Source of the DNA: Prinia subflava
Lineage: Eukaryota > Chordata > Aves > Passeriformes > Cisticolidae
Direction of reading: 5' to 3'
Assembly (NCBI RefSeq): GCF_021018805.1
Contig: NC_086251.1
Span: 18,395,098 to 18,459,097 of the forward strand
Length of the DNA: 64,000 nucleotides
This document shows positions 12,401-27,440 of the stretch, one piece after another. The notes below the pieces were generated by a model. The model worked only from the letters and a program-made list of their open reading frames with translations. It was not told where the DNA came from and searched no databases. Numbering within the stretch: position 1 is the first letter of the stretch; every line of letters starts with the position of its first letter. The translations under genes were made by a program, and so were the position numbers.

Positions 12401-15400
12401 TCACAGTTCTTTTTATTCAGGCTAAAAATTAATGCAAAACCCCAACCAAACCCAGCAGTCCCTGGGCACCGCTCAAGCAGCCTATTGTTCCAGGAGGACT
12501 TATCAATCACCACAGACAACCCCCTCTGATCAGGTCGTATGATTGAAGGCTGCACTTTATTATTCCCTCGCACCACGACGAAGCGAAGCAGCAGCTCCGG
12601 TATCAGATCAGACAAAGGAGCCGCTGCCCTTCAGAGCAGGCTCCTGAGTAAGTGCTCCCTGATGTGCACAGGGGTGTGATTTTCTGCACGCAGCAGGAAC
12701 GCCAGAGTAACCACACCACGTGTGCCGTGACTGACTGAGCTTAAAGAGGCAACCCAACCCAAGCCCAGGAAATTCAGAACTCCAGTTGGTCTCGTATCCT
12801 GAATTTATTAGAACTTCTTGACTATTTAAGCCGGTAATGGTGCAGCATTCCCAAACACTATACAAACGTCGAAGAGTGCTGAACTGCTGGGTGGAGACGA
12901 GAGATGACGGAAAACTCTGTGAAAGCAAGCCCCCCCATGGCTCAGTCTCAGCTCCACCACACTGTGTTCCACCACTGTGCTGCCCTCAGGGCTTCTCTGC
13001 AGCAAGCGGGAGACCCTCCCTCAGTCCTGGGGCTACCGCACCCCACAGCTTCCCACACTCCGCTACATCAGCACCACTGTGTTATCATTAAAATGCTAGA
13101 ACTGGCTCCTGAATAAAAAGGAAATTCACCTGCAAGCAAAACAACTTCAAAATCCATATTCATAAAAAGTGTTTGAGGAATGTAGAGGCATCTCTCCTTT
13201 ACCCATTGAAACGCAACAGTCCTTGGTCTTTCATATAAAACATGCCGCAATTTCTTTCTTTCCTGCAGCGCAGTCGCCGTGCATGTGTCTACCACTGTAT
13301 TACCTCAATATTTTTGCTCAAAAAAGCGCTTCCCTAACAAAAAGGAATTCACTTGTACAAAGTAAACTGTATTACTTCTGCAAAATTTCATTTGAGAATC
13401 CACAGCTGAAGTGCAGGACCCCTACAGTTCCCAGTTCTGCCGTGTGATAGTTTCAGCATCCCTTGTGAGATGAAGCATGTCACCTTAATGCATTCTTAAG
13501 GTGGGAGAACGACCAAGCTGATGGGCTTCATCACCCTAAGGACACAGAAAGTGACATACTTAATCTGTTGAGAGGCACTAAAGCAGCGCCTCTTAATATT
13601 TTATGAAACACTTGGCTGTTTTTAATTTTAAAAACAGCAGCTCAATAAACAAAGCAATGGAGGATTCCCTGTGGATGGCACTATGATAGGTGCACAGCAG
13701 CCCTCTCTGCTGAGTGATAACATCGTGCCCAATGCATCAAGTCTGTCCTCCTCCCCACATCCATGCTGGAAGGCCCATACACTGGGAGGTCTCAAGCTCT
13801 GCACAACACCAGGGACTTTTCCAGAAATAGTTGTCTTCCACCAGAATTAACTGCATAGAAGAGGCAGCTTTGAAAATATTTTAAAACAGCTTTCACCTAG
13901 CACCTTAATCTGGACACAACAGCCTGACATGCCCAAGCTGAAGAAGTTGCTTTAATGAGAAAAAATACATTTTCTTCCCTATCTGCCCAGTTCTGGAACA
14001 AGATTACAGAAACAGACTGACATGAAACACAAAATGCAAGCATCCCACTTCATTACGACTGCACACTTGCTTTAAGTTTATCTGTTTCCTTAAGCAGCCA
14101 CTACTGGCCACTGTCAAGAGAAGGTACTCAGCAAGATGGATCTTCGCTCCTACTTACAGCAATCACTTTCTATTCCCAGTCCCATGAAGGCTTGCAAGGT
14201 GCAAGACTGGCCAGAAGACAAATGGAAGAAAACATCCGTGCACCAAGTTTGAATACAGACATAAGCATCCCCCAAAGGCCCAAAGGAAAGCCTTCAGCAG
14301 AGCCTGCTCTTTAATCCTGTGCTCCAAATACATCCATCACCACTTATGAGAACCTCAGAGATAAGACTTAAAAATAAGTCAAAACACCTCCCCGCTATTT
14401 CTTCTGACTGGAGTTCAGAAACTCATCCATGGTGAAGCACTACAGGAGGGACACCTTCCTACACTGTCTTTAGAGAGAACCCTCATGGGAAGGGGCCTGC
14501 ACATACACCCAGAGAGAAGGGTTCCCAGCCAAAGGCAGGAAGCCTATCAGACACAAAAGCACATCCATGAGCTCACTGGGAATATGCAGTCCTCTCACCA
14601 TGGAAGAACACCTTGGGGCTCTTCCCTTCAAGCATTAATAATTGACAAGTCTTGCCCTCACCTCAACTACACAGTCCATTCTCCACCCTGGGGGAAAAAA
14701 TTCTGCAGAAATTAAAAGCACTATCCCAAGAAAGGGGATTATTTTGTCATCTGAGGACACTTAGATGGAAGAGTAGAGCTGATGGGCAGTCTTGTGTTCT
14801 TTCTGATTAAAATGCTGCCTCAGGATATTACTCTCCCCCTCCAACATGAAACAGTCAATTAGGCTGTGATATATTCATGTAATAAAGACTTTTTCTTATA
14901 AAATATGTCAATCCAAGACTGGCAAGACATTTGCCTTGAAGTCACCTTACTAAGAAGAAACATGACAGATAAATCCAGTCTTAAACTAGTTAAATACTGG
15001 CATCTGAGAAAGCAGAAAAGTAGGGAACAGACAGATATATTTTTCAATCCCATCACAGTGCTTTTAAAAAAGTTTTAAAAGAAGAAAAGGAGGGGGTAGG
15101 AAGGCTTAATTTCCATGAAGAGCCATCTCACCCTTTCATTATTAATTTTATATACATGTGCATACATACACATACACAAGTACCCTCACCTTTCACCTAC
15201 AATCTCTACAGGTACAAGAGCATATTAAACTGAACAGCACAAAACTGTGTTCATGGCCTCAGACGTAACGCTGTCAGATGACCACCCTGGTGACTCTCAG
15301 AGCACCCTCTTACACCACATTAAAAACAGTCATTACTGAAACAAGAACTGTCTTTGTGCATCCACCCCAAGCCAGAACACCACCTCCGCTCTCACTTGTA

Positions 15401-18400
15401 AGCACAGCCGGGATCACGGATGGTCCAGCTGTGCTTCTCCATAGCCACGTCCTGGCTCCGAGAGCACAGTGGAACAAGAGGCAGGGATGGCTCCATAAAT
15501 CTTAGAAAGTTACACAGTTCCACCACTACTCACCATCTCCCGGTTTGTTGGCAGGAGCAATCTCTCAACATGCCACAGAGATCAAAGATATCTTTATGAA
15601 TACCTGGATGCCAAGAGTCCAGAGCAGAGAGCACCATCCCAGCATCCTAACTCCCATCCAGTGAAGCAGAGCAAAATCTCTGCCCCACCAAAATAACATA
15701 AATAACAACACCTCTGTCCCCTTCTCAAGTAATAGGCAGCAATCTTTATACCTAACACTAGAACATCTTAAATCATTTTATGGGAAAACATTTGCATTTT
15801 TGGATGCATCTACAGGACTTCCTCATATACTCTATTTAGCAGAGACATCTGTTACTCAATATATATATATTTCATCTAAATCCCACCCTCTGAATCCTTT
15901 CCATCAGTTGTCACTAATGAAGCTTTGTGTGCAAAACCAAGTGCATTCTGCCCCCATTAGGAAGCCAATTACAGCAGGAAAAACAAGCAATTAACAAGGT
16001 GCAAAATAAACATCTTGCCACCTGCCTTTTAATAGCAACCCCACTTCAAACAAGTCACAGTCTCAGCACAGCTTACAGAACTGGCAACTGATATTATATA
16101 TGTATTTATGCAGCAGCTGTTCTTCATTGCAACAAATATTACAGGATTACCAGATAAGGTCAGCATATTTAAAAAAAACATATAGCAAGTATTAAAACCT
16201 GCTTTGAGGCCCTGAATGCTGCTTTTAATGAAATCAGCAGCATCAGGCTTGTGTGGTATTATAGTAGAGCTGCAGTCACATCCCCAGCTTAGAGAGATTT
16301 CTCCTCATTTCTCCTTGTTTAGCAGCTTCGGCATTTGTTTCGCTAAATCCAGGGGCCTGAGCAGCTCTTAAACAGTTAGTTGTGGGGCAACTCACAGCAC
16401 AAAGCTCTACAAGCAGACAAGTCTCTCCTGCTTCCATCATCCCTGCCTCTCCGTGGCCTTCTCCACCTCCCTACCATCACATAATTACACCCAATTGCGC
16501 TGTGGGGCTGGGAGAAGAAAGTCATTCACTAGGAAAAAAAAATAATAATCATAATAATCAAGGGGAAAACAAATTTATATTCCATCTTACTCTTTGCTCC
16601 TTAAGCCTTCATGCTTTAGAGGGGAAAGGAGGACTTCCAAAGACACCCTAGCTAGCTCCAGAGGGAACCAGCTTCCTTTGCCTTTTGCTGAACAGGATGA
16701 GTGACACACTTCTGAGTAGTTAACCAGGACTAGAAAAAGCTCAAGAGTATGTCTGCAGGGTTTAGCAAACTTGGAGTGGAAAATGTGCCTGAAAAAATAA
16801 CAGCCAAGCTTCATCTTGCATGTTTGTTTGCTTGTCTTTGTATCTTTCCCTCTTGCTCTGTCTACTGCTATGTAAATTATTTATATACGTTAAACTTTCC
16901 ATGTCACATTTCAGTTCCTGACTAATGTCCCATTTAAGCACTCGTTTCACAATTCATGTGAGTCTCTTCCTCTTAGGATTCTTCCCTCTCTGGCCTCACT
17001 GGGATCCTAGGAGTAACATGCTGAATATGATACTTTCACCATTCTGCACAGGATTCTAAGAGTTAGTTGGAGATGGAGAGAAAATTGTTAACATTCTCTC
17101 TCTAAATGACCACAGGGAGCAACAGGGAAGAGAGCTTTTAACTCCAAGCAGGGCCAGCAGAGCTACCACAGCTTTATAGAAGTCTGCATCATGATCAATA
17201 GTACTAAAACAAACCTTCACTGAATAGTTCTCCTAAAAACTCCTATACTTAAATAACAACTCACTACCCTTGAATACAACTGACAAGTCAGGTGTTAAAA
17301 GACCCACATCTTCAGTTCTGGTCATTAACTACAGGTACACAGAATAAGCAAAGTCAGAAGGAGGGGAGCAATGACAGCAGGTGAAAAGCGGTGAAAGGTC
17401 AAAATTTTCCAGACTCATGAGGGTGCACACCTAAACCTGACCTACTGCAGCCAACAAAGTAAAAATACCTTTTAGCTACCAGTTTCTCAGGCTACCAGTG
17501 CAAGTGCAGAGATCTCCCAAGTCTTTCCTCCAGCCCTAATTACAGAGACAAGGTCAGAAAAGACACAGTCTGCCAGCATGAGCTGCAGGAGGTCATATGG
17601 CCACTCCAGCTATAGAAGTATTTTAGGAGTAGTTCAATCAGTCAGGTCACTTAACTGGCTTCATTTCTGTTTGGTTTTTAAACAAGCAGCAATATTTTCC
17701 CTTGCATTTTGTGGCTGGGAGAACAGGAAGCAGAGTCCTTAATCACCAGCCTAGGATTCCAGTACACATCACTAACAACGCCATGGAGCAGTGCTGCCTA
17801 GCTCCACTTTATAGATATAAATCCACCAAAAAAATACCAAGAAGGAGCCTCATCCCAGTAAGTGACAGGGGCTCAGAACACTGTCAACTCTCACAAGTTG
17901 TTCCTATCACAGGAAGAAGGCGGGTATATTGTCTGCAGTGCCTCACAACAAACCCACACGTGACAGAAGCTGCTCCAGCTGCACATCCAAGAAAGCAGCG
18001 CACAGTTCTCAAGCTTTCTTCAACTCGATTAATTCCAGGGCAGTCTCTTCTGCTTAATGCTGATGAGGGCTCCAACGGGTTTCCTGACCAGCAGGCTGTC
18101 CAAGGCCCAAAGAATCAGCAGTTTGAGGACTACTGCTTATTGAAGGTGGCAAGAGACCAGAAATGTGGTTAAGAACTGACTGTGAGAAAGAGCTGCACTT
18201 CTAGTTCTGAGGAACCGAGACTTCAATTCTTGCAGTTCTTCAAAGGATCCTTAAAGAGACCCAATTCTTGAATTCCTTCTGCTCTCCTCAAAAGGATGGT
18301 TGAAGAGATCAGATTTCACTAAACACCAACAGCTGAACACCATCAGTACCCAGCTCACCTGAACAAGAGTGGAAGGCTGGCAATGCCCAAAAGGCTCAAG

Positions 18401-18629
18401 CTGCAGTCCTCCTAATCCACGTGAGCTACAGCCCATAAAACACTGACTAATTCCCAAATAGTCACATGTGTGCACATTCCCCCACAGCTCTTATAAACAG
18501 ACTTCTGCAGTTTGGCAAATGGTCAGATGAAGCACAGGATATATAAAGTTAAGCAGAGAACGTTTTCAGTACATAGCAGTCTCTCCAGGTCATAGTTCAT
18601 AAAAATCTTTACAATTTCTAGGATCAAAG

Positions 18630-18720
18630 CAGCTACAGCCATGAAAGACCTATTAGTTCATTAGGTCCGTCACCCAGCCAAAGCAGGTTACCCAGAAAAG
18701 ACATGACAAAGTTAAAGTAA
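18630..18720 (-). mobile_element. CR1 LINE 3'-end fragment, antisense
   Basis: The words TTCATTAGGTCCGTCACCC and CCAAAGCAGGTTACC match the 3' untranslated part of older CR1 subfamilies in antisense, whose consensus reads roughly GATCATCTAGTCC...CTGCCAAAGCAGG. The fragment is short and diverged. The identification is from memory of the family. Confidence 0.5.
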
Positions 18721-20592
18721 TGGTGTGCAAACAAGCTGAGTACATTTTTCTTTGAAAAAAAAGATGCTCAGCACAGTCAGATATGTGAACTAGGTCCAAA
18801 AGTTAAAGTTCAGTTTTGTTTTTAAGAAATAAGCAAGCACATTTCTACAGGGCAGCTATAAAATGCTAACCTAATGATGTGGCTTAGCTATGAAGCTCAG
18901 CTCCACACCCTCTTTCTCACTCTCAATTGCAAATTTCCATCTCCAAACACAAATGCCTTTTACCACACAGTTCAGTAAGAAAATTACTTTGGAGCCCTGG
19001 TGCTGAAAATGCATCAAAGCACAATCTTCAAATTCTCAGCTCCCCACCCCCTCCAGCCCCCCAAAAAAGAAAGAAATCAAAGGATAAAAAGGAAAGACGC
19101 AGTTTGGCTCCCACTGGCCTACAATAACAATAATGATCATAATGTAGAGATCGCAGGAGGTTCGTCTACCCTCCATGCCAAGTCAATTTGCTCCATTCAC
19201 AACTGCACCTAATTATTCCTGGGACTGCAAAAATTACTGTCTTTTCACTAGCAATAGAATTGTAAAAATACTTTCAACCTCAAGCCCTTATTTATTAAAA
19301 CAAAACTATTTGCTCTTTTACGGTTCATGTTAGGTCTGGCAGTTCTGTGCAGAGGGTCAATAACCCAGTCGTTCAAAAAATAGTCACAAAAGACGTATTA
19401 ACATAAGCTGTGCATTAAGACACAATTATTTATATGCCTGACATTAATGGCTCTGCGCTGTGCACTGTATCAATTCACAGATACTTTAGCAGGAAAATAA
19501 CAACACTTCGGGAGAATTTCTGCTCTCCCAAGGACAATTAGCATAACGCTAACGCTGAAACGAGAGAGCAATAAGGACTGACAGGGTAATGCTTCATCCC
19601 AGAGTCTCCAGAAGAGCGGTGCCTGTCCCCAAAGTTTATACCCATCACAGCACGCTTCCCTCTGCTAAGCACACACAACCCGTGCCTAATGCCTCCCCAA
19701 TCCTTAGATTAACGAAATACGAGTAAAGCAGTTTCAAGATGCATTATCCTCTGCCACCAGATCTCCCCGGCGCGGGTGCCCAGCGGGACCGGCCGCGCTG
19801 CCCGCAGCCGGCCACCGACGGCCCGGCCGAAAGGCTCGAAAGGCTCCCCTCGCAGCGGGCACCGCCGCGACAGCGGGCAGCACCGGGGGCAGCGCACACC
19901 GCTGGGACCTCACCACGCACAGGTCACGGCAGGGCGGAGCAGCACCGCCAGCTAACGGGACGGCGCCGCGTCCCAGCTGGCCCCGGAGTTTGGAAACTCT
20001 CGGCAACCCCGCAGCCACCGCAGCGCCCGCAACTTGGCCGGGGCTCGAGGGCGAGCGCCACCAGAGAGGCATCGCCCGTGCGGGCTGTGCGGAGCCGCGG
20101 AGCAGCCCTGCAGCGCCGGGAGCAGGCTGCGCGCCGGGCTGTGCCGCCGCCTCCCGCCCGAGGGAGCCGCCGAACCGCGGGCAAACAGCCCCGAGCGATG
20201 CTGCGCTGACAGAGTCGCGGCACGGCGACAGCGGCGGTCCCAGCGCCCCGTTCCCCTGCCCCGGGGGAGCGAAGGACACACCGCGCCGGCGCTCCTGCCC
20301 GCGGCGCGGCGGAGCTCGGGCTGCTGCGGGACGCCCCGGCTTATCCCTCAGCCCTGCCCGCCGGGATGCCCACCCTTCACCCCTCCGCCTGACCGGGCGG
20401 GCAGCTGCCGCGCCGCAGCCACCAGTTGCGCTTCCCGCTGCGGTACCTCAGCCAGGACGGGATGAGAAGTCCGCCCGCTGCCGAAGCCCTCTCGCAATGC
20501 AACAAGTGCCCGCCCGGGCGCAGCGGGAGGAGGCGGCGCGGGGGCGGTCGCGGTGCCGCCTCAGCGCTCGGGGCGCCCCGGCTGCCACTCAC

Positions 20593-20700
20593 CGCGCCGC
20601 GCGCCCAGCGCCGCCGCGAGCCCGCCCCCCCGCGCGCGCGCGCGCGCGCGCTCTCTTGGGCCGCCGGGGACGCCGTACCGCCGGCCGCTACCATCAAGTA
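20593..20700 (-). other. Candidate TSPAN4 noncoding exon 1 (3' boundary only)
   Basis: On the minus strand the island contains ...GGCGCG followed by GTGAGTGG, a full consensus 5' splice site with the exon ending at 20,593. It lies about 475 bp from the POLR2L start codon and points away from it. This fits a divergent untranslated first exon of TSPAN4, the expected neighbour. The transcription start and hence the right boundary given here are guesses. No TSPAN4 coding sequence is in the window, so the assignment rests on synteny. Confidence 0.35.
20631..20650. repeat. Perfect (CG)10 dinucleotide run
   Basis: Twenty bases of strictly alternating C and G inside the CpG island, preceded by a run of C and followed by CTCTC. 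Alternating CG is the classic Z-DNA-forming sequence under negative supercoiling, as found behind initiating polymerases. It falls between the two inferred start regions. Confidence 0.95.
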
Positions 20701-20998
20701 CCACAGGGGGGAATAGGACCGCTCAACCCGCCCGCCCGCCGTGTCGGGCCGGCCGGCGGCGGCGCGGTTTCCCCCGGCCGGGCGCGGTGGTGGCGGCCGG
20801 CGGCCATCGGCCATCGGCAGCGAAGGAGCGGCGCGGTGGGAGCTGCTCGCGGGGCCGCGGAGGTGCCGGGCGGGAGCTGAGGGCCGGGGACGGGATCGGG
20901 GCCGGCCGCTCGCCTCCAGGGAGCCCTCGGACCGGGCTTCGCCAGCGCACGGCCGCTGCCAGGCCGGGGCGTGCCGGCGCGGGACAGCGCAGCCCTGA

Positions 20999-23870
<2,872 letters not shown>

Positions 23871-24195
23871 GATGGAAAAAGCGGTGTGCTGCAAGCCATG
23901 TGGAACGGATCTCTAATTTAAACTTGAAACTGGACTTCAGGCAGTAAAGGATGAGAGCCAACAGGAGTGCAACCATCAAGAGATGTTTATCTTCTGGATA
24001 AAATACTGCCCCAAGCCACTAACCTATTTCAAGGAAAGAATAGAATGAAGTCCACTTAACCAAGATTTAGAGATTAAAAGTTTGGATGCTTCTTCTTAAA
24101 TCTCTGTTTGGTGTTGTGAACTTCTAGATGCTTCTGCCAGTAAAACCAAATGTTTGCTCATGTAGAAAAACTGTTACATTTCATTAAAATGTTGA

Positions 24196-24201
24196 AATAA
24201 A
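24196..24201 (+). terminator. POLR2L: POLR2L poly(A) signal AATAAA
   Basis: A canonical hexamer lies 326 bases after the POLR2L stop and is followed by GGTGGTTTTT, a GU/U-rich downstream element. The 3' UTR would end near 24,215-24,225. Confidence 0.8.
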
Positions 24202-25680
24202 GGTGGTTTTTCCCTTGTAGCCTTCCTACAGCTTTTGGATCAAGTAAAGAGTATGCTTGGATCTTGGTGGTTACCTTAAGGTTAGAGGTGCTGCTGAGTC
24301 CAGTCCAGTGCCCTGCACTGGGCAGGTGAGGGTTAGAAACACAAGCCTGAGCTGTGGTTCCAGTGCCATGGAAGGGGGTAAGTTTGTGAGGCATTGCTCT
24401 GGAAAGCTGCTGGAGCCCACAGAGAACACTTCCCACCGCAGTTAAAGTCAACTGGTTTCTGTACCTCAGTCCTTACCCAACACTGGGGCTGCTGTATCAC
24501 AGAAACAGTGATGCAGATGGTGCAGTGCCTCCCTTTAAGCAAAACATGTCTGAGTGTCTCTGCGGAGAGCAGTGCATGTGAGAACTGAGGCGTGCTGGTG
24601 TGAACAGGATCAAAGTGCTGCTGCTGCCAAGCACCTGCACCCCTTGTGGCTGCTACAGACGCTTTCCGCCGCTCCTCGCTGCCGTGGCTTCACGTTGCGC
24701 TGCGCGTGTGCTGCGCTGCTGCCCGCCCCAACACGGGCTGAAATGGCAGCTGGAGCTGCAGGGCTGGGGAAGGTCTGCACCCAGACAGGCACCGACCCTG
24801 CCCCAGGGTCTCGCCTTCCTCCTGCACAATCGGCTTGTAAGATAGAACGTTTGCATTCTGTTCTGTGACATGCAGAAAATGCATCGTTGCACATGGTGTG
24901 TGCACAGGCAGACACACCCATCTTACCTGAAGGTGAAGGAGACCCCTTCCTACCCCGTGAAGGTTTGGGATTGTGTGCAAATGCAGCATTAGTTCATCAT
25001 TACAGCAGCCCAGTAGAGAATGGGCAGGAAAAGATGATAATTCCTTAGGATGCAGTCTATTGCTCCTTGGTGCAGTTAAACTTTTGGCACTCGTGTATCA
25101 GCTGCAGGGTAAGAAGTATCTCTGTGGATTTTTTCTGTAGTACAAAGAATGTGGTTTGAACAAACCCTGGGTTTACAGAAATAGCAATCGTTTAATGTGC
25201 TTACTGGGTCAAACTTGTACTGACAAAGCTTAAAACTAGATTGTCTCACTGAACAAGAGGCAGGACTGCTGCTTGCCTTTGGCTATCACCCAACCAATCT
25301 TTACACTTGAACTTGCTTTTCAATTTACTACAAGGCAGTAGTAGATGTTTCTTATATTCAGCAATTCTTCACTGAAGACATCTTAAAACCTGTGCTTTAC
25401 CCTAATGCAAAGAGAATTAAGCAATTAATTCTAGCATTTGTTTCATAGTTGGTTGGATAGCTTATGTTCTGCATGCCTGCTGTATTAGCAAGCTGAACAC
25501 GTTATCAAAACAAACCAAAAAAAGCCTTTCACTTCTCTCTCGGGCTGTTTTGTAAAAGGGACACTGAACTAGAGGAGGACCTTTCCCAAGTGAGCTCGTG
25601 TGGGACACTTTTTGCTGTCAGCGGGGTGTGAGAGCGCCGTGTGCCAGCCTTTCACAGATCCATGGCGGGCCCCGCGCTCG

Positions 25681-25757
25681 CTGCTGAGCCGCGCTGGGAG
25701 CGCAGCAGCCCAGACGGGAACGTCTGGCAGAGGCAGCCGTGCAGGAACGCCGTGCAG
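25681..25757. repeat. GC-rich patch with two hairpins and a direct repeat
   Basis: GCGCT-GGG-AGCGC (25,691-25,703) is a perfect stem, flanked by CTGCT/AGCAG that can extend it past a bulge. CCAGACG-GGAA-CGTCTGG (25,710-25,727) is a second perfect 7-bp stem with a purine tetraloop. CCGTGCAG then occurs twice at a 13-base period (25,737 and 25,750). The patch is CpG-rich against an AT-rich background. I recognise no RNA family. Confidence 0.6.
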
Positions 25758-26857
25758 AAAGCTGGCCTGCAGCTCTGCCAAGGAACTGGATTAGACGAGC
25801 TGACAGGACTTGGTTCCTATCTGCAAAAGCAAATTCCTAATCTCGTTTTCTGCTTTAGAGTAACATGTTTCTTTTCAAAGCGGGTGCCAAGTTGTCTGAT
25901 ATGAAAAGTTATGGCTCCTAAATACTTAATAATGAAAATGGAATTTGCAAGAACACAGCAGGACTCGTTCAAAAAATGTGAAGGAAAAAACACCACCTTG
26001 GTTGCTCTCATTACTATTCTTAAAACCAGGGTGCAGTGGAAGCCAATGGCAGCCTGGTATCACTCCTTCAGACAGATGTACCCAAGGAGCCACAGAAACA
26101 CCTGAGCAGCAAGACTAAGTCACAGCAGGCACTGATATTAGCTCATGCAACCCTTGACACCCTGTGTGCATCACAGCTTTTCCTCAGGAGTTTGCAAATG
26201 CGGCATTAACCAAAATGCCATTGCAGAAAAGTCATTTCTGCAATGTGGTAAAGCAAGCAGTTTATTGTGATCATGTGAAAAGTAATCTCGAGAGTTTTGT
26301 CCTTGGGAGGGTTAGGAGCAGAAGCAGAGCCTAAATCCTGTTGCAGAAAGAGTCTGAAATTTTCAGTGGATTTCTGTAAATCCCATCTTTCACCCCTGCT
26401 CATTGGTAACTAGGAAAGTAATTCCCTTTTTGCTGTCACTTCCCCTGTGCTACCTTCTGCAGCAGTTAATAACATAAGAGTATTGGATCTGCTTTCTAAC
26501 CTGCCAGATGTCTTTGGGAAGAGCCATTAAATATGCTCACAACAACCACGCTTTTTCAAGACAATGTAAAAGATGTGCATAAACAGAAGAAATAAAAAAG
26601 CCTCAGTTTTCCCTCAAACCAGAAAAAAAAGCCCTTAACAAAATCAACAGATAGGCAGCAGTGGAAAAAAAATAAGATAAATGGCACTGAATATGCAGCC
26701 CTTAATTACATAAAGAATTCTCCGGTTGGAAGGTTTTTGAAAAATACAAAAATCCCACCACTCCTCTGTAGTCACTAATTCACTTTACATGTGAAGTATT
26801 CTGGAAATTCTTCAAGACTGTCTTGAAAAGCTGTTTGCAGGGCTCCCACTAACCCAG

Positions 26858-27440
26858 GTCATGGTTTAACCCACAGGCAGCAACCAAGCCCCACACAGCA
26901 ATCCCTCATTTCCCACCAGCAGGAGCGATTCTCTCTGGGGAGAGAATCAGAAGGGTAAAAGCTGGAAACTCGTGGGTGGAGATAAAGGCAGTTTAATAGG
27001 GAAAGCAAAAGCAGCGCACACACATGAAGCAAAACAAGGAATTAATTCACTGCTTCCCATGGGCAGGTGCTCAGGCATCTCCAGGAGAGCAGGGCCCCAT
27101 CAGGTGTAACTGTTTCTTAGGAAGACAAATGGCATCACTCCAAATCCTTCCTCCTTTTTCCCCCTCACTTTACACACTGATATAATTTGGTCTGGAATAT
27201 CCCTTTGGTCACTTGGGGTCACCTGTCCCGGCTGTGTCTCCTCCCCACCTCCCATGCACCCCCAGCCTCCTCCCCAGCAGGGCAGTACCAAAAGCAGAAA
27301 AGGGGCTCTGTGTGAGCCCTGCTCAGCAATGACAAAAACATCTCTGTATAACCAACCCTGTGCTCAGCAGAAATCCAAAACACAGCCCCATACCAGCCAC
27401 TGTGAAGGAAATTAACTCTACCCCAACCAAAACCAGCACA
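26858..27440 (-). mobile_element. Endogenous retrovirus LTR, about 583 bp, minus strand
   Basis: On the minus strand it begins TGTGCTGGTTTTGGTTGGGG and ends GGTTAAACCATGACC, close to the consensus end ...AACCATGACA. It contains the CAAAGGGATATTCCAGACC block (also in the LTRs at 1.2 and 62.8 kb), a TATA-like region near plus-strand 27,175, an ATTAAA poly(A) signal (plus-strand 26,992-26,997) and CCCACGAGTTTCC just after it. This is the layout of a widespread neoavian ERV LTR. No retroviral coding region flanks it, so it appears solo. The terminal CA has decayed and no target-site duplication is clear. Confidence 0.8.

Larger units (their letters stand above)
1..19740 (-). other. No coding exon seen; probable first intron of TSPAN4
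   Basis: I see no recognisable protein-coding exon on either strand in this 19.7 kb. Open frames are short, lack splice context and match no family I recognise. In mammals TSPAN4 starts head-to-head with POLR2L from a shared CpG island, so the same order here would make this stretch the first intron of TSPAN4, transcribed leftward, with its coding exons beyond the left edge. That is inference from synteny and from one strong minus-strand splice donor at 20,592. Visible content is one retroviral LTR, a CR1 fragment, a MIR-like fragment, a perfect hairpin, a two-copy tandem repeat and a C-rich run, listed separately. Confidence 0.45.

Noticed and set aside
19990..20880. Open frame of 296 codons, with others on both strands, in the CpG island
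   Set aside because: It starts at TTG, is rich in Arg/Ala/Pro/Gly from GC composition, and overlaps equally long frames on the other strand. Stop codons are simply rare at this GC content.
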